Source: Ilyomonas sp965199905
GTDB taxonomy: Bacteria; Bacteroidota; Bacteroidia; Chitinophagales; Chitinophagaceae
Assembly (NCBI GenBank): GCA_965199905.1
Contig: OZ241366.1
Location: 2,046,001-2,110,000 of the forward strand
Direction: 5' to 3'
DNA: 64,000 nucleotides
Shown here: positions 1 through 9,134 of the stretch, piece after piece
Layout: the number at the start of each line of letters is the position of its first letter
Position numbering within the stretch: the first letter of the stretch is position 1
Program-made: the position numbers and the translations under genes
The notes under the pieces: generated by a model
What the model was told of the DNA's origin: nothing
Seen by the model: the letters and a program-made list of their open reading frames with translations, nothing else
Database searches by the model: none

Positions 1-1718
1 CTTTAACGCTGAGTCCTGCGTTATGTGCATTGATATTAAAACCACACAGCGAAAGCAAAATGCGCAAAGGATTCATGCAACGCTTTTATGGCGCTTTCAA
101 TGCAGGCTTTGATGCCACGACAAACAAATACAAACGCTCCATCAGCTTTTTAGCGAGGCGAAAATGGATTGCGTTAGCTGGCATCGCTGTGTTTGCAGGG
201 TTGTTTTGGTTTTTGGTTAAAACAACGCCGGGCGGCTTCGTACCAAACGAAGATCAGAAGTTTATCATGGCAGATATTTCACTGCCGCCTGCATCTTCAT
301 TGGAACGCACTTCAGAAATATCGAACCAGGTAGCGCAGATATGCAGAAGCGTTCCTGAAATGCAATCTGTAACGCAGGTTGGTGGCTTGGGTTTGTTAAG
401 CGGTGGCAATGGCGGTGCTTATGCGGCGTTCTTTATGGAGTTAAAACCATGGGACCAACGCAAGGGAAAAGACCATTCCGTAGATGCTGTGATTGGGAAA
501 TTATTCGGAATGGTGTCCGGCATTAAAGGCGCGAATGTGATTTTCTTTGCGCCACCTACGCTGGAAGGCTTTGGCACAACCAGTGGTTTTGAATTTCAGG
601 TGCAGGACAGAAGCGGCGGCGACATCGCTCATTTTTCCGAAGTAAACGGAAAGTTTTTAGCGGCACTAAATAAGCGACCCGAAATACAATATGCCACTTC
701 ATTTTTCAACATCAATTTTCCGCAATACCAGGTAGATGTGAACGTGGCAAAATGTAAAGAAGCGAATGTATCACCATCTGCGGTTCTCAGTACGCTGCAA
801 GGTTATTACGGTGGTTTGTATGCGTCTAATTTTAATGAGTTTGGGAAACAATACCGCGTTATGATTCAGGCAGATGCAGCCTATCGCAGCAACGCCGCAA
901 GCCTGAATAATATTTATGTGCGCACCAATAATGAAGTGATGGCGCCGGTGTCAGAATTCATCACGCTCAAGCGTGTGTACGGACCTGAATTTATCAACCG
1001 GTTTAACCTGTTCACTTCCATCTCGGTGTCTGGTTCGCCAAAGGCGGGCTATAGTTCCGGCGATGCCATTAAAGCCATACGCGAAGTAGCTGCGCAAACA
1101 TTGCCGGTTGGCTATAGCTACGAGTTTTCAGGCTTGAGTCGCGAAGAAATTTCGAGCGGCGGTCAAACGATCTATATATTCTTGCTGTGCCTTGTATTCG
1201 TGTACTTTTTATTGAGTGCCCAATACGAAAGTTATCTCCTGCCCTTTGCAGTGTTATTATCATTACCCATTGGCCTGGCAGGTGCATTTGTGTTCGCTTT
1301 TATATTCGATGTGCAGAATAATATTTACCTGCAAATCACACTCATCATGCTCATTGGGTTACTGGCAAAGAATGCGATTTTGATTGTTGAATTTGCGGTA
1401 GCGCGACGAAAGGAAGGACAAAGTATTGTACAGGCAGCCATCAATGGTTCGATAGCGCGTTTGCGTCCAATTTTAATGACATCGCTGGCGTTTGTTTTTG
1501 GCTTATTGCCACTTATGTTATCAACCGGCGCCGGCGCAGAAGGCAACCGGTCTATCGGAACCGGTGCTGTTGGCGGAATGTTGATCGGGACAATATTTGG
1601 CGTGTTTGTAATTCCGGTACTGTTCATCATTTTTCAATCCTGGCAGGAACGTATCAGCGTAAAGCCGCTGCCTGAACCTGCAGCAGATGAAGCGGGTCAG
1701 CAAGCTGCCCTTTCATAA
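1..1718 (+). CDS. RND-family efflux pump permease (HAE1/AcrB type), 5' end outside window
   Basis: Inner-membrane proton-driven drug or solute exporter, C-terminal half only. The reading frame is open back to the first base, and the residues before the first possible start (T-L-S-P-A-L-C-A-L) match the conserved RND transmembrane segment, so the gene is cut by the window edge and does not start at about 30. What remains shows one transmembrane helix near the beginning, a large periplasmic porter/docking domain (GTTSGFEFQVQD region), then a block of hydrophobic helices typical of TM7-TM12. It ends 30 bp before the TolC-like gene, so the two form the end of an efflux operon; the missing upstream gene is expected to be a membrane-fusion protein. 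Substrate cannot be told. Confidence 0.93.
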   Translation, partial: LTLSPALCALILKPHSESKMRKGFMQRFYGAFNAGFDATTNKYKRSISFLARRKWIALAGIAVFAGLFWFLVKTTPGGFVPNEDQKFIMADISLPPASSLERTSEISNQVAQICRSVPEMQSVTQVGGLGLLSGGNGGAYAAFFMELKPWDQRKGKDHSVDAVIGKLFGMVSGIKGANVIFFAPPTLEGFGTTSGFEFQVQDRSGGDIAHFSEVNGKFLAALNKRPEIQYATSFFNINFPQYQVDVNVAKCKEANVSPSAVLSTLQGYYGGLYASNFNEFGKQYRVMIQADAAYRSNAASLNNIYVRTNNEVMAPVSEFITLKRVYGPEFINRFNLFTSISVSGSPKAGYSSGDAIKAIREVAAQTLPVGYSYEFSGLSREEISSGGQTIYIFLLCLVFVYFLLSAQYESYLLPFAVLLSLPIGLAGAFVFAFIFDVQNNIYLQITLIMLIGLLAKNAILIVEFAVARRKEGQSIVQAAINGSIARLRPILMTSLAFVFGLLPLMLSTGAGAEGNRSIGTGAVGGMLIGTIFGVFVIPVLFIIFQSWQERISVKPLPEPAADEAGQQAALS

Positions 1719-1748
1719 AAACAATACCATAACCAAACGATTTATTAA

Positions 1749-3206
1749 ATGACTGACAGATATAAAACGCGAAGCTATTGGGTGTTGTTGATAACACTAA
1801 TAATTGCTTCCTGCGTAACGCAGAAATACAAACAGCCGGGCATGGCAATAAAAGGAAATCTATATCGCGATACCACGGTAACAAAAGATTCTTTGGGTAT
1901 TTCAGATACATTGGCGGTTGCGCCAAATGATTCATCTTCTATCGCTTCACTACCTTATACAAAATTGTTTGCAGATACTGTTTTGCAGAACCTCATTGCC
2001 GAAGGCATCCGTGAAAATCTGGATTTAAAAACTGCGATACAACGTATTAATGAAGCGACAGCCAGTTTTCAGCAAAGCCGGGCTGCATTTCTTCCCAGCC
2101 TGCAGGGCAATGCAAGGATAACGCGCAGTAAACAGTCGATTGCGGCAATCAATTTACCACCCGATTTTATTGGTGCATTTCCTTTAACGACGATAGCTTA
2201 CCAGGCAAGTTTGAGCACAAGCTGGGAAGCTGACATCTGGGGAAAATTAAGCAGCGCAAAACGCTCAGCCTTCGCCAATCTTCTTGCCAGCGATGCCTCA
2301 AAACGTGCAGTGCAAACGCAGCTGGTGGCAAACATTGCCACATATTATTACCAGTTGCTTTCTTTAGATCAACAATTGAAGATTACAGAGCAAACCGTAA
2401 AGAACAGGACTGACGAGGTGGAAACACTGAAAGCTTTAAAAGAAGCCGCCGTTGTAACGGGCGCGGCTGTGGTGCAAAGTGAAGCCAACCGTTATGCTGC
2501 AGAAGTAACAATACCTGATTTGAAACGAAACATCCGCGAAACGGAAAATGCACTGAGCGTTTTGCTGGCCCGCACGCCGGGAACCATCAACCGCAGTTCG
2601 CTCACCGAACAGTCAGTGTATTCAGATTTGAACACAGGTGTTTCTTCCCTGTTATTAAAGAACCGCCCGGATGTTCAGCAAACCGAATTTTCGTTCCGTG
2701 CAGCCTTTGAAAATACCAATTTGGCCAGGACCTATTTTTATCCGCAACTCACCATAACCGGCGAAGGCGGACCTTCTACTATTAGAATTAAAAGCTTCTT
2801 CAGCCATTCTATTTTTTATACGCTTGCAGGTGGTCTCACGCAACCCCTTTTTGCCAGGGGCGAAAACAAAGCGCGGCTGCGCACCGCACAGGCACAACAG
2901 CAGGAAGCATTTTACACTTACCAGCAATCTTTACTGAACGCTGGTCAGGAAGTATCGAATGCTTTATATGCTTATCAAACAGCTTTGGAAAAGCAAGCCA
3001 GCCGCGGTCACCAGATAGAAGCATTAACAAAAGCAGTTGATTACACCAAGGAACTTTTACAATACAGTTCGGCTACCAATTATACAGATGTGCTTACGTC
3101 GGAGCAGGCTTTACTGGCAGCGCAGCTTAGTAGTATAAATGATAAACTACAGCAATTACAGGCAGTTGTAAATTTATACCAGGCTTTGGGCGGTGGCTGG
3201 CAATAA
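1749..3206 (+). CDS. RND efflux outer-membrane lipoprotein, TolC/NodT-like
   Basis: Outer-membrane channel partner of the preceding RND pump. The 485-aa product begins with a signal peptide ending in a lipobox (IIASC, about residues 18-22), so it should be lipid-anchored. The rest has the long coiled-coil repeats of the outer-membrane efflux protein family in two halves: residues about 80-275 and 285-480, with motifs such as LPSLQG and FYPQLTITG that recur in this family. The start lies 30 bp after the pump gene. Length is normal for the NodT group. Specificity is unknown; assignment to the efflux outer-membrane family is secure. Confidence 0.92.
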   Translation: MTDRYKTRSYWVLLITLIIASCVTQKYKQPGMAIKGNLYRDTTVTKDSLGISDTLAVAPNDSSSIASLPYTKLFADTVLQNLIAEGIRENLDLKTAIQRINEATASFQQSRAAFLPSLQGNARITRSKQSIAAINLPPDFIGAFPLTTIAYQASLSTSWEADIWGKLSSAKRSAFANLLASDASKRAVQTQLVANIATYYYQLLSLDQQLKITEQTVKNRTDEVETLKALKEAAVVTGAAVVQSEANRYAAEVTIPDLKRNIRETENALSVLLARTPGTINRSSLTEQSVYSDLNTGVSSLLLKNRPDVQQTEFSFRAAFENTNLARTYFYPQLTITGEGGPSTIRIKSFFSHSIFYTLAGGLTQPLFARGENKARLRTAQAQQQEAFYTYQQSLLNAGQEVSNALYAYQTALEKQASRGHQIEALTKAVDYTKELLQYSSATNYTDVLTSEQALLAAQLSSINDKLQQLQAVVNLYQALGGGWQ

Positions 3207-3430
3207 GTTTTTGCTTTGGTTATGAGAATGTATTTTAACAGTCAAAAGCTGATTTTGCCATAAAAAACTTTACTTTCGCGCTGCAATTGGCGCAATTCTT
3301 GCAAATTGCCGGCACCGCTCAAGGATACCGGAGAGAGAAAGTTACATTGACGACTACGTTAGGATTTATTTATAAAGACAGATTCTGCTGCAGCAAGAAG
3401 ATTTTTTTCATACTCTAAAACAACAGAGAC

Positions 3431-3871
3431 ATGCATTCAACTACGGCGATAGTTACACAAACCCGCAAATCTTTAAAACTCGCAAAAAAAGCATTTTTGG
3501 TTGCCGCTTTTTTTATCGTTTATCAAACGGGTTTCGGACAGAAATCATCTTCGGATAAAAAGCAGAAACCAGTGACTGGCACCTGCAGTTTTTATGCAAA
3601 TAGCCTGGAAGGAGAAAAAACAGCTACCGGCGAAACATTTCACCACAGCGGTATGACGGCTGCGAGCAACTTCTTTAAGCTGAATACCTGGATACGCGTT
3701 ACCAATTTACAAACCGGCAAATCAATTATGGTGCGCATTAACGACCGCATGAGTAAAGGTATGGCTGCCATTGGCCGCGTTGCTGACCTTACCCGCACCG
3801 CAGCAAAAGAATTGGGCATTTTAGCTCATGGCTTAGGCAAAGTGAAAGTGGAAGAAGTACCGGCTTTCTAA
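3431..3871 (+). CDS. RlpA-like double-psi beta-barrel protein, exported
   Basis: Short periplasmic protein of 146 aa with an N-terminal hydrophobic signal segment (about residues 20-37, ending before QKSSSDKK) and a single RlpA-type double-psi beta-barrel. The family signature is visible as G-x-x-S-F-Y-A-N, then GEKTATGETF, the TAASN-FFKLNT turn, VRINDR and DLTRTAAKELGI. Family members act on peptidoglycan as lytic transglycosylases at the septum, but this one lacks the SPOR domain of Escherichia coli RlpA. Enzyme activity is inferred from the fold only. It stands alone and ends at a bidirectional terminator shared with uvrB. Confidence 0.88.
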   Translation: MHSTTAIVTQTRKSLKLAKKAFLVAAFFIVYQTGFGQKSSSDKKQKPVTGTCSFYANSLEGEKTATGETFHHSGMTAASNFFKLNTWIRVTNLQTGKSIMVRINDRMSKGMAAIGRVADLTRTAAKELGILAHGLGKVKVEEVPAF

Positions 3872-3894
3872 TCAAGAACTCACTTATATTATAC

Positions 3895-3924
3895 AAAAAG
3901 GCGCTTATAAATAAGCGCCTTTTT
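3895..3924. terminator. Bidirectional intrinsic terminator between rlpA-like and uvrB
   Basis: A 14-bp perfect inverted repeat (AAAAAGGCGCTTAT and its complement, 2-nt loop) gives a stem with a U tract on either strand. It lies between two convergent genes. Confidence 0.9.
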
Positions 3925-3963
3925 GTTTCAATTTTGTCAATTATCTAAATCTCCGAATTCCCG

Positions 3964-6006
3964 TTATACTTTCATGGCATCGAGTTCTTTCTGCATTTTA
4001 AACATATCATCGCGCAGTTTTGCTGCTTCTATAAAGTCAAGATCGCGCGAAGCTTTTTCCATTTGCTTCTTAATGTTGTGAATAGCCTTCTCCACTTGCG
4101 GAATGGTTTTATAAGCCGATTGCTCTTCGGCAACATTGCTTTTTACAATGTCCTCATCGCCTTGTATGGCATAAGATCGCTTGTTGTCAAAACCTTTGAT
4201 ATCGAGTACAGACGTTTGTTTCAACACCTGTTCAATACTCTTTTTAACCGTGCGCGGCGTGATGTTGTGCTCGGTGTTGAAAGCCACTTGTTTTTCGCGG
4301 CGTCGCATGGTTTCATCAATCGTGCGCTGCATGCTTTCGGTCATTTTATCGGCATAAAAAATCACCTTTCCATCTACGTTTCGCGCGGCGCGGCCGGCAG
4401 TTTGTGTTAATGATCTTTCATTACGAAGAAAGCCTTCTTTATCTGCATCGAGAATGGCAACCAGAGATACTTCGGGTAAGTCCAGACCTTCACGTAAAAG
4501 ATTTACGCCAACCAGCACATCAATATCGCCAAGACGAAGCTGGCGAAGGATTTCAACACGCTCCAATGTATCTACATCGCTATGGATGTATTTGGATTTG
4601 ATGTTGATTTTACCCAAATATTTATCCATTTCTTCTGCCATGCGTTTGGTCAATGTAGTTACCAGCACACGGTCGCCTTTGGTTACTGTTTTATCAATTT
4701 CATCCAGCAAATCATCAATCTGGTTTACACTTGGGCGCACTTCAATCGGCGGATCCAATAAGCCTGTTGGCCGCACCACTTGTTCAACCACGACACCACC
4801 GGTTTTTTCCAGCTCGTACTCGCCGGGCGTGGCACTTACAAAGATGGTTTGCGGCATCATGTTTTCAAACTCCGGGAAATTGAGAGGGCGATTATCAAGC
4901 GCGCTTGGCAATCGAAATCCATAATCCACCAACACCAGTTTTCGGCTTCTGTCGCCGCCATACATGCCTGCAACCTGGGGCACCGTTTGATGGCTTTCAT
5001 CAAGCATACAAAGGAAGTCTTTAGGAAAATAGTCCAGCAAACAGAACGGGCGTCCGCCGGGTTTGCGACGATCGAAAAAGCGTGAATAGTTTTCAATGCC
5101 ATTGCAAAAGCCAAGTTCACGAATCATTTCCAGATCGTACTCAACACGTTCTTTAATACGCTGCGCCTCGATGAGTTTTCCAATGTTCTTAAAATATTCT
5201 GTTTGCAGCCGCATTTCGTCCTGTATCTCGTACATGATTTCCTGCATCTTATCTTTCGGTGCGAGATAAAGATTGGCAGGAAAAATCGCGATCTCATCAA
5301 GTGTATTGATGCGCTTGGCCGTGTTGGTTTCTATGGTTTCAATCTCTTCAATTTCATCTCCGAAAAAGGTGATGCGGCAGCTATAATCGGAGTACGGTAA
5401 ATTAATATCAACCGTATCTCCTTTTACGCGAAAGGTACCACGACTAAATTCAGTAGTGCTACGGTTATAAAGAGAATTAACCAACGAATGCAAAAAACCC
5501 TGGCGTGAAATTCTTTGTCCGCGTACAAGACGAACCACACCATTCTCAAACTCCTGCGGATTGCCCATACCATAGATGCAGCTTACACTGGCAACTACAA
5601 TAATATCGCGGCGCCCGGTTAATAATTGCGAGGTTGCCTGCAGGCGAAGTTTATCAAGCTCTTCATTAATATTGAGGTCTTTTTCAATGTATGTATCTGA
5701 TACGGCAATGTAAGCTTCCGGCTGGTAATAATCGTAATAGCTTACGAAGTAACCAACGGCATTATCGGGGAAAAACTGGCGGAACTCACCATAAAGCTGA
5801 GCCACCAACGTTTTATTATGTGTAAGCACAAGCGTAGGCTTCTGCACGTTCTGTATCACGTTCGCCATGGTGTAGGTTTTACCACTGCCCGTTACACCAA
5901 GTAAGGTCTGGTATTTTTCACCATCTAGTACGCCTTGAGTCAATTGTTGTATCGCCGTTGGCTGGTCGCCGCCGGGTTGGTAAGGAGCCTGTAACTGGAA
6001 ACGCAT
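3964..6006 (-). CDS. uvrB: Excinuclease ABC subunit B (UvrB)
   Basis: DNA damage-recognition helicase-like subunit of nucleotide excision repair, acting with UvrA and UvrC. The 680-aa product has the Walker A motif GVTGSGKT at residues 37-44, the YYDYYQPEAY beta-hairpin that inserts into DNA, the DESHQ Walker B box, helicase motifs including the QTAGRAARN box, and a C-terminal UVR domain (about 640-675) that binds UvrC. Length matches the usual 660-680 aa. It is a single-gene unit on the minus strand that converges with rlpA-like. Nothing is missing. Confidence 0.98.
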   Translation of the reverse strand: MRFQLQAPYQPGGDQPTAIQQLTQGVLDGEKYQTLLGVTGSGKTYTMANVIQNVQKPTLVLTHNKTLVAQLYGEFRQFFPDNAVGYFVSYYDYYQPEAYIAVSDTYIEKDLNINEELDKLRLQATSQLLTGRRDIIVVASVSCIYGMGNPQEFENGVVRLVRGQRISRQGFLHSLVNSLYNRSTTEFSRGTFRVKGDTVDINLPYSDYSCRITFFGDEIEEIETIETNTAKRINTLDEIAIFPANLYLAPKDKMQEIMYEIQDEMRLQTEYFKNIGKLIEAQRIKERVEYDLEMIRELGFCNGIENYSRFFDRRKPGGRPFCLLDYFPKDFLCMLDESHQTVPQVAGMYGGDRSRKLVLVDYGFRLPSALDNRPLNFPEFENMMPQTIFVSATPGEYELEKTGGVVVEQVVRPTGLLDPPIEVRPSVNQIDDLLDEIDKTVTKGDRVLVTTLTKRMAEEMDKYLGKINIKSKYIHSDVDTLERVEILRQLRLGDIDVLVGVNLLREGLDLPEVSLVAILDADKEGFLRNERSLTQTAGRAARNVDGKVIFYADKMTESMQRTIDETMRRREKQVAFNTEHNITPRTVKKSIEQVLKQTSVLDIKGFDNKRSYAIQGDEDIVKSNVAEEQSAYKTIPQVEKAIHNIKKQMEKASRDLDFIEAAKLRDDMFKMQKELDAMKV

Positions 6007-6184
6007 AGCTGTAAATTTAGGGTAAAACAGTAAGAAAAAAGGTTAAAAGAAGCGGTGAATTTTGAAGTGGGAGGTATGGGTTATGAGCTATGAGTTGTGA
6101 GCAGCGAACGGCAAGTTTCAGGCTGTAATTTTCAGGCTGCGGGTAAGTAAATATTTGATGATGAATTTGTATTTCCGGGTTTTA

Positions 6185-6268
6185 AAAAAAGCTCATTTAT
6201 GGTTTGGAACGCTGATGTGTGCGACGCAACTGCCGATGCAGAAAAGTGACGGACGCTGATTACCAAAA
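6185..6268 (+). repeat. Dispersed intergenic repeat, copy A (partial)
   Basis: This stretch, beginning near AAAAAAAGCTCAT and running through CGACGCAACTGCCGAT to GATTACCA, is clearly similar to 8955-9042 and, inverted, to 12660-12740. It lies in the 400-bp gap between uvrB and the next gene. No coding potential is seen in the gap. Confidence 0.7.
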
Positions 6269-6408
6269 AGAAAAATAACTGTGTTGTAAACAGCCATGAT
6301 ATAACTGATACGCTTTACAGTAAAGGCTTGCCGTTATTGACTTGTAGCTTATAGCGTAATAAGCGGTTTCATTTTTGTTTGCACAATGCTTTATCAGCAT
6401 CGGCAATC

Positions 6409-6834
6409 ATGGATTTATCAACACAAATCACCTGGCTGTTTTTATTGGCTCTGCCAATTGCATGCGTGGCGTGGACGGTAACGCATGAAGAAGTGTTTCG
6501 TGAACCGCGCGAATTTTGCGCTAATCAATGTCATAATAGTAAGACGCTACTGCGCCGCAAGTTCTTTTACCTGTTTACCTGCGAGTATTGTTTCAGTCAT
6601 TACATAACCATATTCTTCCTCTTTCTTACCCGGTACACTTTGTTGTTTGCCGACTGGCGCGGCTACATTATTGCGGGATTTTCGCTGGTGTGGATAGCGA
6701 ATGCTTACATGAGTCTTTTTGGCTTGTTACGACAAGGCATTGTAAAAGAAAAAACAGAAATTAAAGTGATGGAGAAACGTGCAGAATCAGACGGCATGGC
6801 AGATAAGAAAACAGCATCGAATCTAACACATTAG
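6409..6834 (+). CDS. Small membrane protein of unknown function with Cys pairs
   Basis: 141 aa from the ATG; a TTG 30 bp upstream is in frame but adds residues unlike a protein start. Two or three hydrophobic segments are visible (about residues 5-22, 60-80, 84-105), with a cytosolic or lumenal Cys-rich part between them: EFCANQC and FTCEYCFSH, which could bind a metal or form disulfides. The tail is charged. I do not recognise the family. It stands alone between two gene-free gaps, with no operon partner to suggest a role. Confidence 0.6.
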   Translation: MDLSTQITWLFLLALPIACVAWTVTHEEVFREPREFCANQCHNSKTLLRRKFFYLFTCEYCFSHYITIFFLFLTRYTLLFADWRGYIIAGFSLVWIANAYMSLFGLLRQGIVKEKTEIKVMEKRAESDGMADKKTASNLTH

Positions 6835-7474
6835 TTCGTTAAATTTAGGAATAAAAGAAAATCATTTTCCCCGGCAATAATAGTATAATTACATGCCCTC
6901 TTTACCTGGCATTACTCGCTTGCGATGCCAGAGAGAATATGATAAACAGGAATAATCATAAACAATAATTCGGGTTGAAATCTGCCCATTCGTTCAGGCG
7001 GGGAAAACGGGGTATAAGAATGACAATAACGCTTAACAGCTTGCTTTTATAATTGCCAAATCTTCCTCCGCCATTTTCTCGTTCCCACTGAATCCGGCAC
7101 CGGTGCGCTTGGGCATGTGAAATAAAATGACAACAATTTTTTGCCATTGGTGATGATGCAAAGCGGATGAGTAATGGATGCGCCGTGGAGTCTTGTTACT
7201 ACGTAATTTATAACGCAAAAGTGTTTTAAGTGTTTATGCAATAACAGATGTTTATTACACAAATGCTCAACTGAAAGTTGAATGAGAACCTTTTTATTTT
7301 TATCTTAAACAAACGTATGCCGATGAAAAAACCAGGCTTTTTTTATGGTGATTTCAAAACTAAGATTATTACATCTATCCAAGAATACGATTTAATAATA
7401 AAATCGTGTTGTCGGTAGCAACAGAGCCAATTTCCTGATGCTAAGTTTCATTCTTAAACGCTTCTTACACTACA
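6835..7474. other. Gene-free stretch upstream of the queA terminator
   Basis: About 640 bp with no convincing gene on either strand. Short open frames on the minus strand overlap each other and have no recognisable protein features. I see no tRNA and no clear copy of the repeats found elsewhere in the chromosome half. Confidence 0.5.
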
Positions 7475-7512
7475 AATAAAAGAGCCGGCGTTATAACGCC
7501 GGCTCTTTTATT
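7475..7512 (-). terminator. Intrinsic terminator of queA
   Basis: Perfect palindrome with arms AAAAGAGCCGGCGTTA and complement, flanked by A and T tracts, 19 bp past the queA stop. The symmetrical arms would also work on the plus strand. Confidence 0.9.
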
Positions 7513-7530
7513 TTTGATATGTTTCGCAAC

Positions 7531-8580
7531 TTAAATCAGCAACATGGCATCGCCATAGCTGAAGAAGCGGTATTTGTCTTTGATGGCTTTTTTGTAAGCT
7601 TCCATGGTAAGATCGTAACCTGCAAAAGCGGTTACCATAATCAACAAACTTGTTTTAGGTAAATGCAGGTTCGTAATCAAACTATCCGCAATGTTGAAGT
7701 TGTACGGCGGATGAATAAAGATGTTTGTCCAACCCTCGCTTGGCTTCAATAGTTTTTGCGCGGTAAAGCTTGTTTCCATACCACGCATAGTAGTGGTGCC
7801 GATAGAGCAGATTTTATGACCGGTTTCTTTTGCCTTGTTTACAATGTCGCAGGCATCCTGTTCAATCTTATAATACTCAGCATCCATTTTATGCTTGCTC
7901 AGGTCTTCAACCTCGATAGGGCGGAACGTACCAAGACCTGTATGCAATGTAATTTCAGCAAAGCGGATGCCTTTGATTTCGCAACGCTTGATTAATTCCT
8001 TACTGAAATGCAAGCCGGCCGTAGGCGGCGCTACAGCACCTTCGTGCTTGGCATATACCGTTTGAAAACGCTCTTTGTCTTCTTCATCAGGCTTGCGCTT
8101 GATGTATTTTGGCAAGGGCGTTTCGCCAAGAAATTCAAGCATTTGCTTGAAGCTTTCATCATCGCCATCCCACAGGAAGCGGATGGTACGACCACGGCTT
8201 GTAGTGTTGTCGATGACTTCTGCTACCAGTTCGTCATTGTCTCCAAAATAAAGTTTGTTGCCCACGCGAATCTTTCTTGCGGGATCAACGATTACATCCC
8301 AAAGTTTGTTGGGTTTGTTGAGTTCGCGAAGCAGGAAGACTTCGATTTTAGCGCCGGTTTTTTCCTTGCGGCCATACATGCGGGCAGGAAACACTTTGGT
8401 GTTGTTTACAACGAATACATCTTTGTCGTCGTAATAATCGAGAATGTCTTTAAAGTGCTTGTTTTCCATTTGCCCTGTTTTGCGGTGAACCACAAGAAGA
8501 CGGCTGTCTTCACGACGCTTGGCTGGGTTCTGAGCAATGAGATTGAGAGGAAGATCGAATTTAAACTGACTAAGTTTCAT
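7531..8580 (-). CDS. queA: S-adenosylmethionine:tRNA ribosyltransferase-isomerase (QueA)
   Basis: Cytosolic enzyme that moves the ribosyl part of S-adenosylmethionine onto 7-aminomethyl-7-deazaguanine in tRNA, giving epoxyqueuosine. The 349-aa product has the normal length and typical blocks: the N-terminal FDLPLNLIAQNPA, VVNNTKVFPARM, the conserved AVAPPTAGLHF segment, LHTGLGTFRP and the C-terminal NLHLPKTSLLIMVTAFAG. It is a single gene with its own terminator and a candidate -7 box about 94 bp upstream. Assignment is secure. Confidence 0.97.
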   Translation of the reverse strand: MKLSQFKFDLPLNLIAQNPAKRREDSRLLVVHRKTGQMENKHFKDILDYYDDKDVFVVNNTKVFPARMYGRKEKTGAKIEVFLLRELNKPNKLWDVIVDPARKIRVGNKLYFGDNDELVAEVIDNTTSRGRTIRFLWDGDDESFKQMLEFLGETPLPKYIKRKPDEEDKERFQTVYAKHEGAVAPPTAGLHFSKELIKRCEIKGIRFAEITLHTGLGTFRPIEVEDLSKHKMDAEYYKIEQDACDIVNKAKETGHKICSIGTTTMRGMETSFTAQKLLKPSEGWTNIFIHPPYNFNIADSLITNLHLPKTSLLIMVTAFAGYDLTMEAYKKAIKDKYRFFSYGDAMLLI

Positions 8581-8673
8581 GTGTGCTTTGACTAATTTTT
8601 AGCCACATTTCATTTCGCCCTATTTCGTCACCGGGCTAGTGTCATGTTACGGCATGATGAATAAAAAAGTGGG

Positions 8674-8681
8674 CAAAGGTA
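8674..8681 (-). promoter_or_regulatory. Candidate Bacteroidota -7 promoter box for queA
   Basis: On the minus strand the sequence reads TACCTTTG, a full match to the Bacteroidota TAnnTTTG element, about 94 nt before the queA start. No clear -33 TTG was found at the usual spacing, so this is a moderate call. Confidence 0.45.
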
Positions 8682-8744
8682 GGGATTTGGGAGATGATAT
8701 TTTTGAGTTATTATGAGATAAATGGATTTGCGGTGAAAGGTGTA

Positions 8745-9042
8745 ATTCTATATACGATGTCAGATGTGTGATGTACGATGTAATTAAGCCGGAAAGTCAG
8801 GAAGATGGTTGCCGTCATTTTGAGGCACGAAGAAATCTATTTATTGAGTGAGTTATGAGTAGTCAGTAGTGAGTGAGTGATTGAATGGTTTTCTGTACAT
8901 AAGCAGGTTCTATTGTAGAATACAGATTGCTTCCTGTCTTCATGCCTTTGTAGTTTAAAAAAGCTCAATCAGTGCCCGGAACCTTGATGGGAGCGTCGCA
9001 ACTGCCGATCAAACGGAGCGATGGACGATGGTTACCACATCT
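8745..9042 (+). repeat. Dispersed intergenic repeat, copy B (about 300 bp)
   Basis: Long non-coding repeat. Its reverse complement matches 12660-12970 over almost its whole length with only scattered differences, for example in the segment AGGAAGCAATCTGTATTCTA and in CGACGCTCCCATCAAGGTTC. Copies A (6185-6268) and D (16870-16935) are partial relatives. Confidence 0.85.
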
Positions 9043-9076
9043 GTATTCTGCATTTTATTCCGAATTGACCTTTTAC

Positions 9077-9109
9077 TTGCTTTTCCTTATGCGTATGCCT
9101 TTACATTTG
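9077..9109 (+). promoter_or_regulatory. Candidate promoter for the GH125 gene
   Basis: A TTG at 9077-9079 is followed after 22 bp by TACATTTG at 9102-9109, fitting the Bacteroidota -33/-7 pattern. The GH125 start codon lies 26 bp downstream. Confidence 0.6.
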
Positions 9110-9134
9110 TTGTGTTAACGATTATGAACAGATT

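Noticed and set aside
6956..7262. Three overlapping minus-strand open frames in the gap before queA
   Set aside because: They overlap each other in different frames, are short, and show no domain, signal peptide or conserved pattern.
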